Shown one piece after another: positions 18,902 through 29,322 of a stretch of 64,000 nt of DNA. Origin of the DNA: Gilliamella sp. Pra-s52 (GTDB taxonomy: Bacteria > Pseudomonadota > Gammaproteobacteria > Enterobacterales > Orbaceae); the NCBI RefSeq assembly GCF_009795805.1, contig NZ_WTEY01000001.1, forward strand, positions 406,092 through 470,091. Direction: 5' to 3'. Made by a program: the position numbers and the translations under genes. Within the stretch, counting starts at the first letter, position 1; every line of letters begins with the position of its first letter. The notes beneath the pieces are model-generated. The model saw only the letters and a list, made by a program, of their open reading frames with translations, searched no databases and was not told where the DNA came from.

Positions 18902-18925
18902 GTTGTTTTTTAACAAAAAAACAAC
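18902..18925 (-). terminator. Hairpin after ilvA
   Basis: A 10-bp stem (GTTGTTTTTT and AAAAAACAAC, 4-base loop) begins 2 bp beyond the ilvA stop on the reverse strand. The dispersed TCAATAAAATCAA motif (18863-18891) follows immediately. It probably ends the ilv operon. Confidence 0.65.
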
Positions 18926-18926
18926 A

Positions 18927-20471
18927 TTACGCCCCCTGATTTGTCAAAAACAACCCAAGTGATGGATTTTGCGTTTCGTTATGAAAACCATACCCCAAAG
19001 CTTTCAAATGCTGATTAAATTCACTACTATCACTTTCGCCAATTTCAAACGCAGCAAGTACTCTACCATAATCAGTCCCATGGCTACGGTAATGGAACAT
19101 CGAAATATTCCAATTTGTCCCTAATGTTTGCAAGAATTTAAGCAAAGCGCCTTGTGATTCAGGAAATTCAAAACTATACACTTGTTCTTGAAGCGATTTG
19201 CACGGTTTGCCGCCAATCATGTAACGAACATGCAGTTTTGCCATTTCATCTTCGGTCAGATCCACAACAGGGTAGCCTGCGGCGGTAAGTTCTTGCATGA
19301 TGTCGTCTTTTTCGTTGCTTTGCGCAATTTTGATGCCGACAAAAATATAGGCGGACTTGTCGTCGTGGTAGCGGTAGTTAAATTCGGTCACTGAGCGTCT
19401 GCCAAGGAGTTGGCAGAATTTTAAAAAACTGCCTTTCTTTTCGGGAATGGTGACTGCAAAGAGTGCTTCACGCTTTTCGCCAAGTTCGCAACGTTCTGAT
19501 ACATAACGTAAGTTGTGGAAATTTAAATTTGCCCCCGATAATATGTGGGCAAGATTTTCGCCGCTGATGTTGTGGTGCTCTACGTATTTTTTTAGCCCTG
19601 CTAAGGCAACTGCGCCAGAGGGTTCAGCTATGGCACGTACATCGTCAAATAGGTCTTTTACTGCTGCGCAAATTTCGTCGCTACTGACGGTGATAATATC
19701 GTCGATATATTGTTGGCAAAGCCTGAATGTTTCGTCTCCAATTCGTTTAACGGCGACACCTTCGGCAAAAAGTCCAACACGATCTAAATCAACAGGGTGG
19801 CCGGCATCTAACGCCGCTTTTAAGCAAGCGGAATCTTTAGGTTCGACCGCAATAACTTTGATTGATGGCATGATTTGTTTGATTAATACCGCAACGCCAG
19901 CAGCAAGCCCTCCACCACCGACGGGTACAAAGATGCGGTCGAGTTTGGCATTTTGTTGTAATAATTCCATCGCAATACTGCCTTGTCCTGCAATGACAAG
20001 TGGGTGGTCAAAGGGTGGAATAAAAATGCGTTTTTGTTCTTTGGCAAGCGCCATGGCTTTGGCTTTGGCTTCGTCAAAATTGGCTCCGTACAAAAGTACT
20101 TCACCGCCGAAGCTTTTTACTGCTTCGACTTTGATGTCGGCGGTTGTTAGCGGCATAACAATTAAAGAACTGATGCCTAATTTAGTCGCCGAAAAAGCAA
20201 CGCCCTGCGCATGGTTGCCTGCTGATGCGGCAATAACACCGCATTTGCGTTCATCTTCACTTAGGCTTGCTATCATGGTTTGTGCGCCACGGATTTTGAA
20301 ACTGTGGACGAGTTGGCGGTCTTCGCGCTTGACAAAAATTTGATTATTTAATCTTGTTGAGATTTTTTCCATCTTTTCAAGTGGAGTGACTTCGGCCACG
20401 TCATAAACGGCACTGCAAAGTGTTGCTTTTAAGTAGTCGGCGCCTGTGAATTGTGTGTTTTGTTGTTTCAC
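18927..20471 (-). CDS. ilvA: Threonine deaminase (biosynthetic)
   Basis: PLP enzyme converting threonine to 2-oxobutyrate, the first step to isoleucine. The catalytic Lys lies in VHSFKIRGAQTM and the PLP phosphate loop is VGGGGLAAG. The C-terminal third holds two ACT-like regulatory segments for isoleucine feedback (AVTIPEKKGSFLKFCQLL and EFPESQGALLKFLQTLG). I choose the GTG at 20471, which has GGAGG five bases upstream, lies one base after the ilvD stop and gives 514 aa, the E. coli length. An ATG at 20498 would overlap ilvD and lacks a ribosome-binding site. Confidence 0.96.
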   Translation of the reverse strand: MKQQNTQFTGADYLKATLCSAVYDVAEVTPLEKMEKISTRLNNQIFVKREDRQLVHSFKIRGAQTMIASLSEDERKCGVIAASAGNHAQGVAFSATKLGISSLIVMPLTTADIKVEAVKSFGGEVLLYGANFDEAKAKAMALAKEQKRIFIPPFDHPLVIAGQGSIAMELLQQNAKLDRIFVPVGGGGLAAGVAVLIKQIMPSIKVIAVEPKDSACLKAALDAGHPVDLDRVGLFAEGVAVKRIGDETFRLCQQYIDDIITVSSDEICAAVKDLFDDVRAIAEPSGAVALAGLKKYVEHHNISGENLAHILSGANLNFHNLRYVSERCELGEKREALFAVTIPEKKGSFLKFCQLLGRRSVTEFNYRYHDDKSAYIFVGIKIAQSNEKDDIMQELTAAGYPVVDLTEDEMAKLHVRYMIGGKPCKSLQEQVYSFEFPESQGALLKFLQTLGTNWNISMFHYRSHGTDYGRVLAAFEIGESDSSEFNQHLKALGYGFHNETQNPSLGLFLTNQGA

Positions 20472-20472
20472 A

Positions 20473-22323
20473 TTAACCTCCAAGTTTGCTTTTATCACGA
20501 ACTGCCCCTTTGTCTGCGCTGGTTGCTAAGCTAGCGTAAGCTTTAAGTGCATAAGAGACTTGGCGGTTGCGGTGGTGAGGCGTAAAGGCTTTGTCACCAC
20601 GGGCAAGTTCGGCGACTCGGCGGCGTTCAAGTTCATCATTAGGGACATCTAGTACGAGTTTTCGATTTGGAATATCAATATCGATTATATCACCATCACG
20701 AACTAGCCCTATAACTCCACCACTTGCTGCTTCTGGTGAGATGTGTCCGATTGATAAGCCCGATGATCCTCCTGAAAATCGTCCATCAGTAATAAGGGCA
20801 CAAGCTTTGCCAAGTCCCATTGATTTTAGATAGCTGGTTGGGTAGAGCATTTCTTGCATGCCCGGTCCACCTTTTGGTCCTTCGTAAATAATGACAACTA
20901 CATCGCCTGCTATTATTTTTCCACCTAAAATGGCATCGACAGCATCTTCTTGGCTTTCAAATACTTTGGCAGGGCCTCGGAAAATGAGATTTTCAGCAGC
21001 AACGCCTGCAGTTTTAACAATTGCTCCATCCAGTGCTACGTTACCATAGAGTGTGGCAAGTCCACCATCTTGACTATAGGCATGGGCTATATCACGAATA
21101 CACCCCTCTTGACGGTCATCGTCAAGTGTGTCCCAATAGCAGTCTTGTGAAAATGCTTTGGTAGTGCGAATGCCGGCTGGGCCACTACGGTACATTTTTT
21201 TGACGGTTTCGTCGTTAGTTTGTTTGATGTCGTATTTAGTAAAGGTTTCTTGTAATGATAAACCGAGTACGTTGTGAACATTACGATTGAGTAGGCCTGC
21301 TTTGTCTAATTCAGACATGATTGATACCACGCCACCAGCACGGTGTACATCTTCCATATGATATTTTGCAGTACTTGGCGCCACTTTGCATAGGTGTGGG
21401 ACTTTGCGGGATAATTTGTCGATATCTGACATAGTAAAATCGATTTCACCCTCTTGTGCTGTTGCTAGCAGATGTAAAACGGTATTGGTCGATCCCCCCA
21501 TGGCAATATCGAGTGACATGGCGTTTTCATATGCGGCTTTAGTTGCGATAGCGCGTGGTAGGTAAGATTCATCATCATGTTCGTAATAGCGTTTGGTAAT
21601 TTCAACAATGCGTTTTGCTGCTTGTAAAAAGAGTTGTTCACGCTGTTTGTGTGTGGCAACTAATGAGCCGTTGCCGGGTAGGGATAGGCCTAAGGCCTCA
21701 GTTAAGCAGTTCATGGAGTTAGCGGTAAACATGCCTGAGCAAGAGCCACAAGTTGGACAGGCTGATTCTTCGATTGCTTTGCTGTCTTCGTCGCTGACAT
21801 TTGGGTTAGCACTTTGGATCATGGCATCGACCAGATCTAATTTTATAATTTGATCTGACAGTTTGGTTTTGCCCGCTTCCATTGGTCCACCAGAAACAAA
21901 AATGGTGGGAATATTTAAACGAAGTGATGCCATTAACATGCCGGGAGTGATTTTGTCGCAGTTCGAGATGCAGATCATTGCATCGGCACAATGTGCGTTA
22001 ACCATATATTCAACCGAATCGGCAATAAGTTCGCGCGATGGTAATGAATAGAGCATACCACCATGCCCCATGGCGATGCCGTCATCAACGGCGATTGTGT
22101 TGAATTCTTTGGCAATACCACCCGATGCTTCAATTTGTTTTGCAACCAGTTGACCAATGTCTTTTAGATGGACATGCCCTGGTACGAATTGTGTAAATGA
22201 GTTAACCACCGCAATGATGGGTTTACCAAAGTCTTCATTTTTAACGCCTGTTGCACGCCATAATGCACGGGCACCAGCCATGTTTCGGCCTTCGACCGAG
22301 GTTGCTGAACGATATTTAGGCAT
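20473..22323 (-). CDS. ilvD: Dihydroxy-acid dehydratase
   Basis: Iron-sulfur enzyme that dehydrates dihydroxy acids to 2-oxo acids in valine and isoleucine synthesis. The 616 residues match the E. coli length. It shows [10 protein letters not shown], the cluster and metal motifs [10 protein letters not shown] and [17 protein letters not shown], and the C-terminal [20 protein letters not shown]. It is the fourth structural gene of an ilvGMEDA operon, one base from ilvA. A hairpin with a T-rich tail lies between ilvE and this gene. Confidence 0.98.
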   Translation of the reverse strand: MPKYRSATSVEGRNMAGARALWRATGVKNEDFGKPIIAVVNSFTQFVPGHVHLKDIGQLVAKQIEASGGIAKEFNTIAVDDGIAMGHGGMLYSLPSRELIADSVEYMVNAHCADAMICISNCDKITPGMLMASLRLNIPTIFVSGGPMEAGKTKLSDQIIKLDLVDAMIQSANPNVSDEDSKAIEESACPTCGSCSGMFTANSMNCLTEALGLSLPGNGSLVATHKQREQLFLQAAKRIVEITKRYYEHDDESYLPRAIATKAAYENAMSLDIAMGGSTNTVLHLLATAQEGEIDFTMSDIDKLSRKVPHLCKVAPSTAKYHMEDVHRAGGVVSIMSELDKAGLLNRNVHNVLGLSLQETFTKYDIKQTNDETVKKMYRSGPAGIRTTKAFSQDCYWDTLDDDRQEGCIRDIAHAYSQDGGLATLYGNVALDGAIVKTAGVAAENLIFRGPAKVFESQEDAVDAILGGKIIAGDVVVIIYEGPKGGPGMQEMLYPTSYLKSMGLGKACALITDGRFSGGSSGLSIGHISPEAASGGVIGLVRDGDIIDIDIPNRKLVLDVPNDELERRRVAELARGDKAFTPHHRNRQVSYALKAYASLATSADKGAVRDKSKLGG

Positions 22324-22403
22324 TTTTTGCTCCCAAGTTTTTATTATGCATACGATTTTATTTTGTCTCGATAATAAATCAATATAGCTAATTCGATGTT
22401 TAA

Positions 22404-22430
22404 AAAATTCCCACCAAATTAGTTGGTGGG
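22404..22430 (-). terminator. Hairpin between ilvE and ilvD
   Basis: On the reverse strand CCCACCAA, loop CTAAT, TTGGTGGG is followed by AATTTTTTAAA. It looks like an intrinsic terminator inside the operon and could lower ilvD and ilvA expression relative to ilvGME. Confidence 0.6.
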
Positions 22431-22438
22431 AGTGATTT

Positions 22439-23368
22439 TTATTTAATTGGATCTAACCAACCGTATTTGTCTTCGGTTTTACCACTAAATAAGCCAAAAA
22501 ATGTTTGTTGTATTTGTTTGGTGATTGGGCCGCAACGACCAATACCCACTTGAATGCGGTCAACACTGCGTACGGGGGTGATTTCGGCTGCGGTGCCTGT
22601 CATAAACACTTCGTCGGCTAAATAAAGTGATTCACGAGATAGTGTTTGTTCACGCACTTCTATGCCAATGTCGCGTGCTAATGTTAATACTGCATCACGT
22701 GTAATACCCGGTAGCGCTGAAGACGATAGCACTGGGGTATATAAAATGCTATCTTTTATGATGAATAGGTTTTCGCCTGCGCCTTCTGATAGGTGACCAT
22801 GCACATCTAATGCGATACCTTCTTGGAAACCATTTGCTCGTGCTTCAGATCCAATTAGTAATGACGATAAATAGTTACCGCCCGCTTTAGCTGCTGCGGG
22901 AATGGTGTTTGATGCGACACGATGCCACGATGAGACCATTGCATCAATACCTTGGTCTAATGCTTCTTCGCCAAGATAGGCACCCCATGGGAATGCGGCA
23001 ATCATGACATCGGTTTGATAACCTGCTGGTGGGTTGACTCCCATGCCTACATCACCAACAAAAACAAGTGGGCGGATATAAGCACTTTTTAAATTATTTT
23101 TTTTGATGGTTTGGCGAGTTGCTTCCATAATTTCTTCAAGCGAATAAGGAACAGGAAAACGATAAATTTTGGCTGAGTTTAATAGTCGTTGTGCGTGTTC
23201 TTTATGGCGAAAAATAGCAGGGCCTTTATGGGTGTCATAACAACGTACCCCTTCAAATACTGAAGTTCCATAATGTAAGGCGTGCGACATAACATGTACT
23301 TTGGCATCTGCCCATGGAACCATTTCGCCATTAAACCAAATATAATCCGATTTTGCTGTAGAACCCAT
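22439..23368 (-). CDS. ilvE: Branched-chain amino-acid aminotransferase
   Basis: Fold-type IV PLP aminotransferase that makes valine, leucine and isoleucine from their 2-oxo acids with glutamate as donor. The 309 residues equal the E. coli length. It shows [25 protein letters not shown], the PLP Lys at about residue 161 in [13 protein letters not shown], and the C-terminal [15 protein letters not shown]. The gap to ilvM (131 bp) is longer than in E. coli. Confidence 0.98.
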   Translation of the reverse strand: MGSTAKSDYIWFNGEMVPWADAKVHVMSHALHYGTSVFEGVRCYDTHKGPAIFRHKEHAQRLLNSAKIYRFPVPYSLEEIMEATRQTIKKNNLKSAYIRPLVFVGDVGMGVNPPAGYQTDVMIAAFPWGAYLGEEALDQGIDAMVSSWHRVASNTIPAAAKAGGNYLSSLLIGSEARANGFQEGIALDVHGHLSEGAGENLFIIKDSILYTPVLSSSALPGITRDAVLTLARDIGIEVREQTLSRESLYLADEVFMTGTAAEITPVRSVDRIQVGIGRCGPITKQIQQTFFGLFSGKTEDKYGWLDPIK

Positions 23369-23499
23369 TTTTGTTTTCCTCTTTATTTTTTATTTGATAA
23401 GCATTTTTTGCTGTAAGTATTTTGCTTTAATGGTTAAGCATTATACTCTGAACTTGTGTTTGTTTAACTGTTAAGTTATTTATTAATTTGGTTAATCTT

Positions 23500-23730
23500 T
23501 TATTCAACTGTAATGACATCTTCTAATTTTGCGACTTGGTTTTGTAATGTTGATAGTGATCTTTCGGTCGTTAAGTGTAGCGTCATTGTTATTGTGTTGT
23601 TTTCGAATGTTTGCATTTGCATTGATTCGATGTGTCCACCTCGATGGCGGATTACACGCAATATTCGTTCAAGTGTTCCTAAGGCGTCATTCGCTTTTAT
23701 GGTTAATTGATGTTGCGTTTGTTGGTTCAT
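23500..23730 (-). CDS. ilvM: Acetolactate synthase II small subunit
   Basis: 76-residue ACT-domain regulatory subunit that pairs with IlvG. The segment LGTLERILRVIRHRGGHIESMQM matches E. coli IlvM (TLERVLRVVRHRGFHVCSM). It lies 3 bp after the ilvG stop and is probably translationally coupled to it. It is slightly shorter than E. coli IlvM (87 aa). Confidence 0.93.
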   Translation of the reverse strand: MNQQTQHQLTIKANDALGTLERILRVIRHRGGHIESMQMQTFENNTITMTLHLTTERSLSTLQNQVAKLEDVITVE

Positions 23731-23733
23731 TGC

Positions 23734-25413
23734 TTACTCCTTGCCACTTTTGTCTAACATGTTTTCGTTGGCCGCACCAGGTGGTACAAGTGGCCATACG
23801 TTTTCTAATTCGTCTATGCATACATGTAAAAGGTAAGCACCTTTGGAATTGAACATGTTGTCAAGCGCACCGTTTATTTGTGACTTTTTGCTGATGGTTT
23901 GCCCCGGTATGTCAAACGCTTTGGCTAGCGTTAAAAAATCGGGATTATCAGATAGGTTTGTTTCGCTGTATCTTTCGTTAAAAAATAGCTCTTGCCATTG
24001 GCGAACCATGCCTAAGCGTTGGTTATCAATTAATACAATTTTTATTGGTAGCTGTTTGCGTTTGATGGTGGTGAGTTCTTGAACATTCATCATGAATGAA
24101 CCATCGCCCGATACACAAATAACGCAGTCATTCGGTCTTGCCATTTGTGCACCAACGGCAGCAGGTAAACCAAATCCCATAGTGCCAAGCCCACTTGATG
24201 TGATAAAGTTTTGTGGGTGGGTAAAGCGCATGTGCTGGGCTGTCCACATTTGGTGTTGTCCAACATCGGTTGTAATAACTGCATCGGCCGATTTACGCTC
24301 TGATAGGGTTTTTAATAATGCTGGTGCATAAATGGCTTCGCCTGGGTGATCATAACGGGTTGGATGCTGTGCTTTTAATTCATCAATCCTTTGATGCCAT
24401 GCATTTATTGATACAGTTTGATTTAGCAAGGGTAACACGTGTTTTATGTCACCTTGCAATCCTAAATGGCTTTGGCGTAATTTGTTGATTTCGGCTTGGT
24501 CAATATCAACATGAAGCACTTTAGCATGTCGTGCAAATTCGTTAAGATTGCCCGTTACTCTGTCATCAAATCGCACTCCTAACGCAATTAGTAGATCGCA
24601 CTCTTGCACTGCTAAATTAGCTGCTTTGGCGCCGTGCATGCCAATTAGTCCTAAATAATAAGGGTTATTAAGATCGGCTACGCCAAGTCCTTTTAGTGTT
24701 GATACACTTGGGATGTTTGTTAGTGCCATGAATTGTCTTAGTTCGGCTATTGCTCCAGAAAGTCCAACACCACCACCAATGTAAAGGATTGGTTTTTTAG
24801 CTCGGGCGATCATTTGTTTGGCTTGGTTTATATCATCAGGCAAGATTGGATATAATTGAGAGTTATCTTGTTGAGAAGTTTTGGTTAAGGATGGCGATAA
24901 ATAGTTTTGGTACTCTAGGTTTGCAAGCTGTATGTCTTTGGGGATGTCAATTAATATTGGTCCCGGCCTGCCTGAATTGGCTAAGTCAAAGGCCTGCTCT
25001 AAGGTGTTGGGTAAGTCTTTAGCCTCATCAATTAAGTAACTGTGTTTGGTGCAAGCAAGTGATAATCCTAAAACATCTACTTCTTGAAAGGCGTCAGTAC
25101 CAATAAGGTTGGTGGGAACTTGTCCTGTTATGGCAACAATCGGTACTGAATCAATTAAGGCATCGGCAAGACCTGTGATGATGTTTGTTGCACCAGGGCC
25201 AGAGGTTGCAATGCAGACACCTGTTTTTCCTGTTGATCGGGCATAGCCTATGGCTGCCATGGCTGCACCTTGTTCGTGGCGACACAGTACATGCTCAATA
25301 CCACCATCATAAAGCGCATCATATAGTGGCATAATTTGTCCGCCAGGATATCCAAAAACGGTAGTTACGCCTTTCTCTTTTAAAGTTTTTACTATCCACT
25401 GTGTTCCTAACAT
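23734..25413 (-). CDS. ilvG: Acetolactate synthase II large subunit
   Basis: Thiamine-diphosphate enzyme making acetolactate and acetohydroxybutyrate, the committed step of branched-chain synthesis. It shows the N-terminal [15 protein letters not shown], the [15 protein letters not shown] glutamate region, and the ThDP/metal motif [12 protein letters not shown]. The frame is open throughout, unlike the frameshifted E. coli K-12 allele. I start at the ATG at 25413 (MLGTQW, matching E. coli MNGAQW), which has GAGGA just upstream and gives 559 aa. The longer ATG at 25437 is poorly supported. Confidence 0.97.
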   Translation of the reverse strand: MLGTQWIVKTLKEKGVTTVFGYPGGQIMPLYDALYDGGIEHVLCRHEQGAAMAAIGYARSTGKTGVCIATSGPGATNIITGLADALIDSVPIVAITGQVPTNLIGTDAFQEVDVLGLSLACTKHSYLIDEAKDLPNTLEQAFDLANSGRPGPILIDIPKDIQLANLEYQNYLSPSLTKTSQQDNSQLYPILPDDINQAKQMIARAKKPILYIGGGVGLSGAIAELRQFMALTNIPSVSTLKGLGVADLNNPYYLGLIGMHGAKAANLAVQECDLLIALGVRFDDRVTGNLNEFARHAKVLHVDIDQAEINKLRQSHLGLQGDIKHVLPLLNQTVSINAWHQRIDELKAQHPTRYDHPGEAIYAPALLKTLSERKSADAVITTDVGQHQMWTAQHMRFTHPQNFITSSGLGTMGFGLPAAVGAQMARPNDCVICVSGDGSFMMNVQELTTIKRKQLPIKIVLIDNQRLGMVRQWQELFFNERYSETNLSDNPDFLTLAKAFDIPGQTISKKSQINGALDNMFNSKGAYLLHVCIDELENVWPLVPPGAANENMLDKSGKE

Positions 25414-25464
25414 TGATTCCTCACTTATTTTGCCCATTTATTTTTCATAAAAAATAAGGTTCAT

Positions 25465-25500
25465 AAAAAAACCCCCGCTTTTTGAGGGCGGGGGTTTTTG
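25465..25500 (-). terminator. ilv operon attenuator
   Basis: On the reverse strand ACCCCCGC (25495-25488) and GCGGGGGT (25478-25471) form a strong stem with flanking A and T runs. It lies between the leader peptide gene and ilvG. A second CCCCCGC-complement (25536-25542, within the end of the leader gene) can pair with the 5' arm, giving the mutually exclusive antiterminator of classical attenuation. Confidence 0.88.
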
Positions 25501-25520
25501 ATCTATGTATGAACATATTT

Positions 25521-25604
25521 TTAATTCAAAAAACGCCCCCGCGCAGGAATAATGACCACGCTGACAATAATGTTGATGAGGACGATTTTGAGTGAAAATT
25601 TCAT
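25521..25604 (-). CDS. ilvL: ilv operon leader peptide
   Basis: 27-codon gene: MKFSLKIVLINIIVSVV then IIPARGRFLN. Eleven of residues 7-19 are Ile, Val or Leu, so ribosome stalling should report the supply of charged Ile, Val and Leu tRNAs. The end of the coding region contains GCGGGGG, which can pair with the first arm of the terminator at 25465-25500. Position (107 bp before ilvG), composition and RNA geometry match E. coli ilvL although the sequence differs. Confidence 0.9.
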   Translation of the reverse strand: MKFSLKIVLINIIVSVVIIPARGRFLN

Positions 25605-25871
25605 AATGTTATATAATTAACTTTTTGTCATTTTTAAAAACTATTCTTAACAAAATACTCGTTTTTAAAAAAAGTGCAACCGTTTTTTGACGTTTTTGTC
25701 ATGTGTATCAATAATCTGTTGAAAAGGTTTGGCGATTTTTTTGTTGCAGTATAAAAAAACATCATTTTTGATGCTTTGTTTTGGTGTTTTTGATGATGTG
25801 GTGTATAAATAGTAAACATGAGTAATATTAAGAAATATCGTATATCTAAACCATTAAAATGAGATATCAGT

Positions 25872-26315
25872 ATGAAAATATTGCAACTAATTCTTTTTGC
25901 ACTTTTAAATCTAGCTTTAATCAGCTGTGATAACGCTAAAAGCCCTTCACAAAGTGCGTCCAATACAGATTCAAAAAACAGCGAGCTTAGCGATACTCAA
26001 AATGAAGTGATTGAACCAATAAAAAAAGCGTTACCGATTGATATTGATGAGTTCACTACGTTAGTTGGGGTAGAAAAAGATCATAATACAATTAATTATA
26101 CTTATAGTGTTCGAAATACACCTGAACAAGCTCTATTATTACCAACAACAATTGATGCTATTCGTCAAAAATTGCTTAAGACGTATTGTGAAAATAGTGA
26201 TGAGATGAGAACACTAAAAAATGATTTTCTGGATGGTATTAACTATCACTACGATATTAATAATAAAGAAATCATTATAATTGAATTAAAATCAACAGAT
26301 TGCGAAGTTAATTGA
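25872..26315 (+). CDS. Small lipoprotein, member 1 of a four-gene family
   Basis: 147 residues with a lipoprotein signal peptide and lipobox (NLALISC, Cys at about 19). The mature protein begins CDN. Asp at +2 is the inner-membrane retention signal in the Lol system of E. coli. After a Ser/Asn-rich linker comes a domain of about 95 residues with INYTYSVRN, a Cys in KTYCENSDE, INYHYDINN and a final Cys in STDCE, suggesting one disulfide. Relatives lie at 27743, 28620 and 29323. It is the most divergent of the four. Function is unknown. Confidence 0.8.
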   Translation: MKILQLILFALLNLALISCDNAKSPSQSASNTDSKNSELSDTQNEVIEPIKKALPIDIDEFTTLVGVEKDHNTINYTYSVRNTPEQALLLPTTIDAIRQKLLKTYCENSDEMRTLKNDFLDGINYHYDINNKEIIIIELKSTDCEVN

Positions 26316-26698
26316 TCTTTTTTGTTAATGCGCTATATCTAGCTTAGTTAATTTTAATTTGCTACACTAAATCCAGTACAAAATTATACAACGATCATGG
26401 CTTTGATATGACTATTTTCACCGTTCTCACCAAGCCCACTCAAAGCCAGCTTTAATGAATTTTTAGTCCTTATTTTTAATTTTTTTGAAAATTTAGAAGG
26501 TGTTACCAAGTAGCAAAATTCAGTTTTAAAAGCAAAAGTCTTTAAAAAAGTCCCAATCTTAAACTATATAATTTATTGAGTTGATTAAGTATTTTTAACA
26601 TTGATATGAGTACACATAGGATTTTGTGAGTCTTAATTGATTTTATTTAAATTATATTAAGGTTTTATAAAAAATATAGATTAACTTAGGAGCATATT
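26316..26698. other. 383-bp gap without a recognisable gene
   Basis: Very AT-rich sequence. The only structure I see is a 9-bp inverted repeat, TGGCTTTGA at 26398-26406 and TCAAAGCCA at 26440-26448. It encloses the start of a 15-codon ORF (MTIFTVLTKPTQSQL) that has no clear ribosome-binding site. A leader peptide, small RNA or chance are all possible. The last bases hold the AGGAG site of the next gene. Confidence 0.4.
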
Positions 26699-27589
26699 AT
26701 GCGTAAACAAAAAATCTATAATCCACTTACCAAATATCATCATGACAAGTTTCCAAAACAAAAACAGGTTGCACCGGCTTTACAGTGTGAAATGACCCCA
26801 ATTCCTGATTGTGGCGAAAAGAGCTATCAAGGGCATAATCGTTTAGAAGGGCGTAAAATGCTTGTGACTGGCGGCGATTCAGGCATTGGACGTGCAGCAG
26901 CGATTGCTTATGCTAAAGAAGGCGCTGATGTGGCTATCAATTATCTTCCTGTTGAACAAAAAGACGCGGAAGAAGTTGCTAAAGTTATTGAGGCCGCTGG
27001 GCGTAAAGTGGTGTTAATTCCCGGTGATTTAAGTGATGAGGCGTTTTGTAAAAAATTAGTTGATGAAGCTCATGATAAATTAGGTGGGTTAGATAATTTG
27101 ACGTTAGTTGCCGGTAAGCAAACTGCAGTCGAAAATATTATGGACCTTACCACAGAGCAAATTAAAAAAACGTTTGAAGTGAATGTGTTCTCGCTTTTTT
27201 GGATGACTAAAGCAGCTTTAGGATATTTAAAACCCGGTTCGACTATTATTACTACTTCGTCAGTTCAGGCTTATCAACCTAGTGGTAATTTATTAGATTA
27301 TGCTTCAACTAAGACGGCTATTATTGCGTTTACTCGTGGTTTAGCTAAACAATTAGCACATAAAGGTATCCGTGTAAATAGCGTGGCGCCGGGACCAGTT
27401 TGGACTCCACTACAAATTTGTGGTGGTCAACCAAGTGATGTGATTCCTGAATTTGGTAAACAAACCCCATTACAACGAGCAGGTCAACCTGTTGAGCTTG
27501 CTGGTGTTTATGTGCATTTAGCATCAGAAGAGTCAAGCTATACAACAGGCGAAACGTATGGTGTTACTGGTGGTATGCATATTAACTAA
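26699..27589 (+). CDS. yghA: YghA-like short-chain dehydrogenase
   Basis: NADP-type oxidoreductase of 296 residues, close to E. coli YghA (294). The family's N-terminal extension is present ([18 protein letters not shown], then [14 protein letters not shown]). The cofactor motif [16 protein letters not shown] follows, then the catalytic Ser in [11 protein letters not shown] and YASTK. The end is [14 protein letters not shown]. The natural substrate is uncertain. It stands alone between lipoprotein genes, with AGGAG ahead of the ATG and its own terminator. Confidence 0.88.
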   Translation: MRKQKIYNPLTKYHHDKFPKQKQVAPALQCEMTPIPDCGEKSYQGHNRLEGRKMLVTGGDSGIGRAAAIAYAKEGADVAINYLPVEQKDAEEVAKVIEAAGRKVVLIPGDLSDEAFCKKLVDEAHDKLGGLDNLTLVAGKQTAVENIMDLTTEQIKKTFEVNVFSLFWMTKAALGYLKPGSTIITTSSVQAYQPSGNLLDYASTKTAIIAFTRGLAKQLAHKGIRVNSVAPGPVWTPLQICGGQPSDVIPEFGKQTPLQRAGQPVELAGVYVHLASEESSYTTGETYGVTGGMHIN

Positions 27590-27618
27590 TTAAGTAATTA
27601 GCTAATAGATAATGGTCA

Positions 27619-27649
27619 CTGTAAAAGTGCTTTTTATGCGCTTTTACAG
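27619..27649 (+). terminator. Terminator after the YghA-like gene
   Basis: 12-bp stem (CTGTAAAAGTGC and GCGCTTTTACAG with one G-U pair), 7-base loop. The tail is only moderately T-rich. Confidence 0.65.
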
Positions 27650-27742
27650 CTGATTTATAGGTAATCAATTTTTAAAATCAATAGGTTATTGCGAATCCAA
27701 ATCACTATAGCCAATATAAATTAAAAATAGAAGGGGAATAAT

Positions 27743-28405
27743 ATGAAACTTTTTAAAGTAATCTCTTTAGTAGTATTAGGGTTTTTTTTAGTTAATTGTG
27801 ATAATTCAAAATCAAAAGCTGATGATATCAAGCAGCAAGCCGAGCAGACAAGTTCAGAAATAAATGACAAGGCTAATCAAGTAGGATCTCAAATTAGCGA
27901 AAAAGCGAGTCAATTAAGCTCTGAAATTGGCGATAAAGCAAGTCAATTAGGCTCAAAAATTGGCGATCAAGTTAAGCAAGTAAGTTCAGCCGTTAGTGAT
28001 AAGGCTAAAGATTTGTATGAACAAACAAAATCGGAAAAAGAAGATATGCTTAATAAGATTAAAGAAGGTAATTATGGTGTTGCTCAAGGTTTGATGATCA
28101 AGGCGATTAAAACAAAATTGCCTGCAACTATTGATTCGAGTATGACTTTGGTTGATGTATCAACAGATAGTAATGCAATTAATTATAAATATGTTGTGAA
28201 TAATATTACTAAAGATGCATTGCTAGCTGAAACTAATCAAAAAAATTTACAAAATAAATTAGTTGCGTTTTATTGTGGTGATGATGCTAGTATGAAGACG
28301 CTAAGATTAGTATTCCCTAGAGGTGCTAATCATAATTATTATATCAATGACGATAAAGTTTTTTCAGTGGGTGTAAAACCGACTGATTGTGATGATAATG
28401 ATTAA
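27743..28405 (+). CDS. Lipoprotein with coiled-coil repeats, member 2 of family
   Basis: 220 residues. Lipobox FFLVNC with mature start CDN (Asp at +2). Residues about 28-90 are heptad-like repeats (EKASQLSSEIGDKASQLGS), probably a coiled coil or surface-lying helix. The C-terminal family domain follows (INYKYVVNN, VAFYCGDDA, RGANHNYYINDDK, PTDC) with its two conserved Cys. The start has AAGGGG upstream. The helical insert sets this member apart from the other three and could span part of the periplasm. Function is unknown. Confidence 0.82.
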   Translation: MKLFKVISLVVLGFFLVNCDNSKSKADDIKQQAEQTSSEINDKANQVGSQISEKASQLSSEIGDKASQLGSKIGDQVKQVSSAVSDKAKDLYEQTKSEKEDMLNKIKEGNYGVAQGLMIKAIKTKLPATIDSSMTLVDVSTDSNAINYKYVVNNITKDALLAETNQKNLQNKLVAFYCGDDASMKTLRLVFPRGANHNYYINDDKVFSVGVKPTDCDDND

Positions 28406-28458
28406 ATATGGTTTAATTAGATTCAATAAGTATAAATAGTTAAAACTCATTAGCAATA

Positions 28459-28484
28459 AAAGGGCTTATTAAAGCCCTTTTTAT
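28459..28484 (+). terminator. Terminator after lipoprotein 2
   Basis: AAAGGGCTT and AAGCCCTTT with a short loop, followed by TTTATTTATT. Confidence 0.8.
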
Positions 28485-28619
28485 TTATTATTTATTTTTG
28501 TTTAAAAATGTAAAATATGACAATTTTTATACCTATTTGCTTTCAACTATTTTACAATACTAATGCCTGAATAATCGGCAAAAATAAAATTAGTAACTTT
28601 AAAATAAAAAGGAATATTG

Positions 28620-29066
28620 ATGAACGATTTAAAACCAGCGGCAGTAGTCGCAATTTTGATGAGCTTAGCTCTTTTTGGTTGTGATAACTCAAAATCCGAT
28701 GCCAACAAATCAGTTGGTGATTCTTCAAAAAATACTGATCTTACTCTTGTACAAGATACTATTATTAATGAAGCTAAAAAAATGCTTCCAGTTAAAGTTG
28801 ATGCAAACACTAATTTAGTTGAAATAGCAAAAGATAGTGAATTACTGAATTATAAATATATTATTAATGCTTCAAAAGATGAGATATCAATCTCTGACAC
28901 AAAAAATCAAACAGGAGAGGCATTGAAAAAAGTTTATTGTGGTAATAACCCACAACTTAAACAGTTTAGAGACGCATTTCCAAATGGTGTCAGTCATAAC
29001 TATTATATTGGAGATGAAAAAGTAATGTCATTTGAGTTAAAACCGAGCGATTGTGATACTAAATAA
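28620..29066 (+). CDS. Small lipoprotein, member 3 of family
   Basis: 148 residues from the ATG at 28620, chosen because AAGGA lies at good distance and the paralogue at 29323 starts at the same place; a TTG three bases earlier is unlikely. Lipobox LALFGC, mature start CDNSKS. The family domain shows LLNYKYIINASKDEISIS, KVYCGNN, FPNGVSHNYYIGDEK and PSDCD. Promoter and terminator regions are near-copies of those around the gene at 29323, so the two arose by recent tandem duplication. Function is unknown. Confidence 0.82.
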   Translation: MNDLKPAAVVAILMSLALFGCDNSKSDANKSVGDSSKNTDLTLVQDTIINEAKKMLPVKVDANTNLVEIAKDSELLNYKYIINASKDEISISDTKNQTGEALKKVYCGNNPQLKQFRDAFPNGVSHNYYIGDEKVMSFELKPSDCDTK

Positions 29067-29155
29067 CGATATATTTATTTTGTATTATTTTGTTTAAGAT
29101 TATCAAAAAAGTTAAAGTTTATGGATTATATCTATCAATTTTGACGAGTTTAGAT

Positions 29156-29181
29156 AAAAAGGGCCTATTAGAGCCCTTTTT
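29156..29181 (+). terminator. Terminator after lipoprotein 3
   Basis: AAAAAGGGC and GCCCTTTTT arms about 90 bp after the stop. It is a close relative of the hairpins at 28459 and 29931. Confidence 0.78.
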
Positions 29182-29322
29182 ATTGGTTATTTATTTTTGT
29201 TTAATATGTAAAATATGATAATTTTTATACCTATTTGTTTTCAAAAATTTTACAATGATAATGCCTGTATTTTGAATAATTGGCAAAAATGAAATTGGTA
29301 ACTTTAATAAAAAGGAATATCA

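Noticed and set aside
19513..20343. 276-codon open frame on the + strand opposite ilvA
   Set aside because: It lies entirely antisense to a clear, full-length ilvA. Its composition (Ser/Thr/Ala-rich) is what the opposite strand of a GC-biased coding frame gives, and there is no start signal.
23734..25413. Possible frameshift in ilvG, as in E. coli K-12
   Set aside because: The frame is continuous from the start to the stop, and the family motifs are all present in one frame.
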